Of a stretch of 8,172 nucleotides of DNA, positions 4,616 through 8,172 are shown piece by piece. The translations under genes and the position numbers were made by a program. How positions within the stretch are numbered: the stretch's first letter is position 1; each line of letters begins with the position of its first letter. The stretch comes from Clostridia bacterium (GTDB lineage Bacteria > Bacillota > Clostridia > Christensenellales > CAG-917), in NCBI GenBank assembly GCA_900769205.1, contig CAAGFS010000151.1, positions 1 through 8,172 of the forward strand. The letters are read 5' to 3'. The notes under the pieces were generated by a model. That model was not told where the DNA came from. It made no database searches and worked only from the letters and a program-made list of their open reading frames with translations.

Positions 4616-6292
4616 ATGTTTTGCAAAAAGAAAAAGACCTGCCCGCAAAGTGGAGATAACGCCTTGAGCGTGCAGAAGGATAGCGAGCGTGCCGTTTGCG
4701 AGAGCAAGCGTGCGCGCAAAAAGCGGATAACGTCGGGCGCGGGAGTGCTTGCGATAGGAAGCGTTGTGGCAAAAATGCTGGGCGCGCTCTATCGTATTCC
4801 GCTCACAAACGTGCTCGGAGCGCAGGGCATGGGAATGTATCAACTCATTTTCCCCGTGTACGCGCTCTTTATGGTGCTTTCAACGGCGGGAATCCCCACC
4901 GCGCTCAGTCGTATCGTTGCGGAAAAGCGCGCTCTCGGCTTGGACAGCAGAAAGTTTTTTGCCACCGCGATGGCGACTCTTGCCGTCACGGGCGGTATTT
5001 TTTCTATACTCACGTTTGCGCTTGCAAGGCAGTTTGCCGCATGGCAAGGCAATCCCGACACCTACTACGGCTTTATGGTCATTTCTCCCGCCATACTTCT
5101 GGTCGGATTTATATCGGGGTTTCGCGGTTGGTTTCAGGGAGAGATGTATATGATTCCCACTGCGATTTCAAACGTCGTCGAGCAGGTCGTCAAACTTGCG
5201 CTGGGCATATCCCTTGCGCTTACGCTCGTGCGAAAAGGGCTTGTTTACGCAGTGTGCGGAGCGCTTGCGGGCGTCGTCGTTTCGGAAGCGGTTGCGCTCG
5301 TTTATATGTTCGTCACCTATCTCGTGCGCTCGGCAAAGGCGCGCAGAACGGGGGAATATACCGTGAAGGAGCGTATGAGCAGGGACGACGCAAAAAGCAT
5401 GTTGTTGATTGCCTTTCCCATTGCAATCGTTGCGGTGCTTATGCCCCTTTCCAACTTTTTCGACAGCGTGATAATCGTCAATATGCTCAAAATACACGGC
5501 GAGAGTCTGCAAACGGCAACGGCTTGGTACGGGCTTTTGTCCGGCCCCGTCCAATCTCTCGTCAATATGCCTATCGTTGCGATAATGTCAATCGCGATTG
5601 CAATCGTGCCGTCCGTGTCACACTCCAACGCGATGAGAGACGCCGACGCGATTATGCTCAAAAGTCGGCTTTGTGTGAAGACGAGTTATCTTTTGGGCAT
5701 ACCGTTTGCGTTTTTCTTTGCGGTTTTTGCGCCCGACTTGCTCAAAACGGTGTATCCCGCCCTGAGCGAACAAAGCCTTGCGATTGCCTCGAACCTTCTT
5801 CGCATATCCGCTTTCAACGTGGTTGCGTATTCGGCAATGCAGATATACGTTTCGCTCTTACAGGCACTTGACAAGACGAAATGGGCGGTTTTAAGTCTTG
5901 TTTGTGCGATTATCGTCAAGACGGTGTTGTCCGTCGTTCTGGTGAGATATATAGGCATAACGGGCGGTGCGATTGCGTCGCTTGCGATGGGCGCGGTTGC
6001 GCTTTTGGGGGTGAATATCGCATATTTCAAAATATGCGGTCTTCATCTTGAAAAAAACGTTGGCACAAATCTCGTTGTTGGTGTTATAATGGCTTTGTCG
6101 GGAATCGGCGTAAAGTCGCTTTTGCAAGGCGGAGCGGTCGCCGTTGCGGTGGGCGCGCTCGTTTGCGGTGCGATTTACGTGTGGTTCGCATTTCTGTTCG
6201 GCATCGTCGGAAAGGACGATATAGAACATCTGCCTTTCAAGAAACTTCTTTTGTGGCTTCATAGGCGAATCAGATTTTGGGAATACGGCTGA
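4616..6292 (+). CDS. MOP-superfamily flippase (YabM / SpoVB / MurJ-like polysaccharide transporter)
   Basis: This is a 558-residue polytopic membrane protein with about 14 hydrophobic segments, the usual number for MOP flippases that move lipid-linked sugars across the membrane. Family landmarks are RIPLTNVLGAQGMGMYQ (60-76) near the first transmembrane helix, GFRGWFQG (168-175), QALDKTKWA (416-424) and GITGGAIAS (447-455). Position after spoVT and before mazG makes it the positional counterpart of B. subtilis YabM. The start is uncertain. ATG at 4616 is 1 nt after the spoVT stop and could be reached by coupling. A TTG at 4607 overlaps spoVT. TTG at 4664 or GTG at 4670 has the best ribosome site (GGAGA at 4652-4656). 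The N-terminal 37 or so residues are Lys/Arg-rich and should stay in the cytoplasm. The exact substrate is unknown. Confidence 0.9.
   Translation: MFCKKKKTCPQSGDNALSVQKDSERAVCESKRARKKRITSGAGVLAIGSVVAKMLGALYRIPLTNVLGAQGMGMYQLIFPVYALFMVLSTAGIPTALSRIVAEKRALGLDSRKFFATAMATLAVTGGIFSILTFALARQFAAWQGNPDTYYGFMVISPAILLVGFISGFRGWFQGEMYMIPTAISNVVEQVVKLALGISLALTLVRKGLVYAVCGALAGVVVSEAVALVYMFVTYLVRSAKARRTGEYTVKERMSRDDAKSMLLIAFPIAIVAVLMPLSNFFDSVIIVNMLKIHGESLQTATAWYGLLSGPVQSLVNMPIVAIMSIAIAIVPSVSHSNAMRDADAIMLKSRLCVKTSYLLGIPFAFFFAVFAPDLLKTVYPALSEQSLAIASNLLRISAFNVVAYSAMQIYVSLLQALDKTKWAVLSLVCAIIVKTVLSVVLVRYIGITGGAIASLAMGAVALLGVNIAYFKICGLHLEKNVGTNLVVGVIMALSGIGVKSLLQGGAVAVAVGALVCGAIYVWFAFLFGIVGKDDIEHLPFKKLLLWLHRRIRFWEYG
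6060..6090 (+). promoter_or_regulatory. Possible internal promoter for mazG inside the flippase gene
   Basis: A perfect extended -10, TGTTATAAT (6082-6090), lies inside the flippase gene, with TTGGCA (6060-6065) 19 nt upstream of the hexamer. It would give mazG a leader of about 225 nt. It may be a chance product of the codons for Val-Gly-Val-Ile-Met. Confidence 0.3.
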
Positions 6293-6320
6293 ACCCGACA
6301 GTTTTCACCAAGGAGATTTT

Positions 6321-7364
6321 ATGAAACTCGACGACGTTCTCAAAGGCTCGTATCAACGCTACTCGGTCGCGGATTTTTTGTCCACGGCTTTTTTCAACAA
6401 GCGTATCCCGCTCGTGGTTGACGGTATAAACAAAAGCGATTTGCAAAATATCAAAGCAAAGTTTCTCGACGTGTACGGCGACGTCGCTCTGACGGCGGAG
6501 ATCGACGGCAAAGACGTCGAGTGCACGGTGTCGTCGTTTGACGGGGACGTCGATTGCCTCGTCGTTGACGCAATACCGCTTGTCGAGTGCAAGCGTTTCG
6601 ATTTTTCCGATCTCGAACAGATTATGCACAGACTCCGCGCGGACGACGGGTGTGAGTGGGACAGAGCGCAAACGCACGAGAGCATACGCATAAATCTCAT
6701 CGAAGAAGCCTACGAACTTGTGGAAGCGATCGATTGCAAGAACGTCGAGATGATGAAGGAAGAAACGGGCGACATACTTATGCAGGCGGTTTTCCACGCG
6801 GAGATTGCAAAGAAAAACGGCGAGTTTGACTATTGCGATATGATAAGCGGTCTTTGCAGAAAACTCATTGACAGACACACCCACATTTTCGGCTCCAATC
6901 ATGCCGACAACGCCGAGCAGGCGCTCGTGTTCTGGGAAGAAGCAAAGAAAAAGGAAAAGAAATATACTTCCGCTTCCGACGCTATGAACCGCATACCCAA
7001 AAATCTTCCGTCCTTGCTATATGCCGAAAAACTGCAAAAGCAAGCAAAAAAAGTTGGCTTCGACTGGGACTGCGTGGATTGCGCGTTCGACAAAGTTGCG
7101 GAAGAAAGCGACGAGCTCAAATCCGCCGACGAAGAACGTCGCGCCGAAGAAGCGGGCGATTTGCTCTTTGCGGTGGTCAACGTGTTGCGCTTTTACAAAA
7201 TTGATCCCGAGATGGCGTTGCACGAGGCAAACCGCAAGTTTTTCAGGCGTTTTTCCGCGGTCGAAAACGAAATCCGCGCAAGCGGTCGGGAAATGAAAGA
7301 CTGCACGCTCGATGAAATGGACGCGATATGGAACGCCGTCAAAGAGCGCGAAAAACAAAACTGA
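6321..7364 (+). CDS. mazG: Nucleoside triphosphate pyrophosphohydrolase MazG with degenerate N-terminal domain
   Basis: The 347-residue protein has the double MazG fold that hydrolyses non-canonical or excess NTPs to NMP and pyrophosphate. The first domain (about 95-210) carries LRADDGCEWDRAQTHESIR (105-123), the metal-binding EEAYE (128-132) and EETGD (147-151). The second (about 230-340) carries EESDE (261-265) and EEAGD (276-280), followed by the family end pattern HEANRKFFRRF (301-311). All acidic metal ligands expected from E. coli MazG appear intact in both halves. Residues 1-92 are not MazG. The segment PLVVDGINKSDLQNIKAKFL (30-49) and the part up to VVDAIPL resemble the end of the tetrapyrrole-methylase domain that precedes MazG in YabN-type fusions, with the catalytic front missing. 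AAGGAG lies 5 nt before the ATG; the gap to the flippase is 28 nt. Confidence 0.92.
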   Translation: MKLDDVLKGSYQRYSVADFLSTAFFNKRIPLVVDGINKSDLQNIKAKFLDVYGDVALTAEIDGKDVECTVSSFDGDVDCLVVDAIPLVECKRFDFSDLEQIMHRLRADDGCEWDRAQTHESIRINLIEEAYELVEAIDCKNVEMMKEETGDILMQAVFHAEIAKKNGEFDYCDMISGLCRKLIDRHTHIFGSNHADNAEQALVFWEEAKKKEKKYTSASDAMNRIPKNLPSLLYAEKLQKQAKKVGFDWDCVDCAFDKVAEESDELKSADEERRAEEAGDLLFAVVNVLRFYKIDPEMALHEANRKFFRRFSAVENEIRASGREMKDCTLDEMDAIWNAVKEREKQN

Positions 7365-7379
7365 TCCGCAAAAGCCAAA

Positions 7380-7408
7380 TTGTCGCTCCAAAAAGCGGAT
7401 GATATAAA
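7380..7408 (+). promoter_or_regulatory. Candidate promoter of dusB
   Basis: TTGTCG (7380-7385, 4 of 6 matches) and TATAAA (7403-7408, 5 of 6) are separated by 17 nt. Transcription would begin near 7415, about 21 nt before the dusB ATG. The 71-nt gap after mazG has no terminator with a T run, so read-through from mazG is also likely. Confidence 0.4.
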
Positions 7409-7435
7409 ACGGCGCGTTGCCGACAAGACGAATCA

Positions 7436-8172
7436 ATGCAACTTTCAATCGGAAACGTACAACTCAAAAGCAACCTCGTGTTTGAGCCCATAGCAGGCTT
7501 TTCGGAAGTCGGCTTTCGTCATTTGTGCGCGCAATACGGCGCGGGGCTGACTTTCACGGAGCTTGTCAGCGCAAAGGGGCTTGTGTACGGCAACAAAGGC
7601 ACGCAGGAATTGCTTGCCACCACCGACGTTGAAAAACCTTGCGCCGTTCAACTTTTCGGGAGCGATCCCGAGTTTATGTACAAAGCCGCAAAGGACGAAA
7701 GGCTCGCAAAGTTCGATATAATAGACGTAAATATGGGCTGCCCCGTCAAAAAGGTGTTCAACAACGGCGACGGAAGCGCGCTTATGAAAAATCCCGATCT
7801 CGTTTGCGAAATCGTCGAGGCGGTCAAGCAGGGCGCAAAACGCCCCGTCACCGTGAAAATGCGCGCGGGGATAGAAATCGGCAAACCGCTTGCCGTCGAA
7901 TGCGCGTTGTCCGCCCAGAAAGGCGGAGCGGACGCGGTGAGCGTGCACGGACGGTACAGAGAGCAATATTACAGCGGTGCGTGCGACTATTCCGTCATAA
8001 AAGCAGTCAAAGACGCATTGCATATACCCGTCATCGCAAACGGCGATATTGTTGACGCAAAAAGCCTTGAAAACGCAAAAAACCTCACGGGCGCGGACGG
8101 ATTTATGATGGGCAGAGGCGCGCTTGGCAGACCGTGGATTTTTGCCGAGTTGCAGGGCAATGACGTTTTCTA
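7436..8172 (+). CDS. dusB: tRNA-dihydrouridine synthase, DusB type (3' end outside window)
   Basis: The frame runs from ATG 7436 to the window edge without a stop, giving 245 residues of a protein usually about 320-340 long. It reduces uridine to dihydrouridine in tRNA using FMN and NADPH. The visible part is the TIM-barrel catalytic domain. It has the flavin-contacting start EPIAGFSEVGFR (17-28), where most relatives have APMAG; VQLFGSDPE (71-79); the catalytic NMGCPVKKV (99-107) with active-site C102; KMRAG (141-145); SVHGR (169-173); and the FMN phosphate loop GRGALGRPW (226-234). The helical tRNA-binding C-terminus is missing. The ATG matches the family N-terminus, but no clear Shine-Dalgarno sequence precedes it. 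It may share transcription with mazG or use its own promoter. Confidence 0.93.
   Translation, partial: MQLSIGNVQLKSNLVFEPIAGFSEVGFRHLCAQYGAGLTFTELVSAKGLVYGNKGTQELLATTDVEKPCAVQLFGSDPEFMYKAAKDERLAKFDIIDVNMGCPVKKVFNNGDGSALMKNPDLVCEIVEAVKQGAKRPVTVKMRAGIEIGKPLAVECALSAQKGGADAVSVHGRYREQYYSGACDYSVIKAVKDALHIPVIANGDIVDAKSLENAKNLTGADGFMMGRGALGRPWIFAELQGNDVF

Noticed and set aside
3799..4719. Minus-strand open frame (306 codons) across spoVT
   Set aside because: It runs through the strong plus-strand terminator and the spoVT promoter and has no recognisable content; spoVT on the other strand is certain.
4696..5871. Alternative-frame open reading frame (391 codons) inside the flippase
   Set aside because: Its translation is Arg/Cys/Ser-rich and lacks hydrophobic pattern or domains; the overlapping frame is a clear membrane protein.
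6270..6902. Minus-strand open frame (210 codons) opposite mazG
   Set aside because: It is a shadow frame from the codon bias of mazG, whose catalytic motifs are intact.
7364..7400. Hairpin ATCCGC/GCGGAT after mazG considered as a terminator
   Set aside because: The stem is six pairs around a 25-nt loop and no T run follows, so it is not a credible intrinsic terminator.

Overview
The window looks like ordinary chromosome from an endospore-forming member of the Bacillota, most likely an uncultured Clostridia lineage. The evidence is a DnaD-domain/DnaI helicase-loader pair, a spoVT gene, and the spoVT - MOP flippase - mazG order known from Bacillus subtilis (spoVT-yabM-yabN). A gut Christensenellales-type genome is a guess from sequence style only. 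I see no transposase, integrase, CRISPR array, toxin-antitoxin pair, tRNA or rRNA.

Layout. (1) Positions 2-280, plus strand: the last 92 codons of a membrane transporter, probably of the GPH sugar:cation symporter family, with a very acidic tail. It ends at a hairpin terminator that also faces the convergent genes. (2) Positions 467-2822, minus strand: a two-gene operon. A DnaD-like protein, apparently carrying four tandem DnaD-type helical modules, is followed 1 base later by a DnaI/DnaC-type AAA+ helicase loader. Together they should load the replicative helicase. (3) Positions 2823-3126: a 304-bp divergent control region with promoters for both directions, three A/T-rich inverted repeats that all have 6-nt spacers, and a 9-nt direct repeat. 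(4) Positions 3127-3878, plus strand: a flavin-reductase-like FMN split-barrel protein, overlapping by 4 nt an uncharacterised 94-residue protein, then tandem terminator-like hairpins. (5) Positions 4090-7364, plus strand: spoVT, a MOP/YabM-type flippase and mazG. (6) Positions 7436 to the window edge: the start of a tRNA-dihydrouridine synthase (DusB type), open at the 3' end.

How the genes work together. Block 2 is replication initiation. Block 5 joins late-sporulation control and envelope lipid-linked sugar transport with nucleotide-pool cleaning. spoVT has no Shine-Dalgarno sequence, and a sigma-G-like promoter ends five bases before its start codon, so its mRNA may be leaderless. The later genes may also use an internal vegetative-type promoter inside the flippase gene and another before dusB.

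No clearly new multi-gene system is visible. The points most worth checking are the cysteine cluster in SpoVT, the leaderless spoVT arrangement, the inverted-repeat set in the divergent region, the four-module DnaD protein, and a MazG whose N-terminus looks like the stump of a tetrapyrrole-methylase domain.
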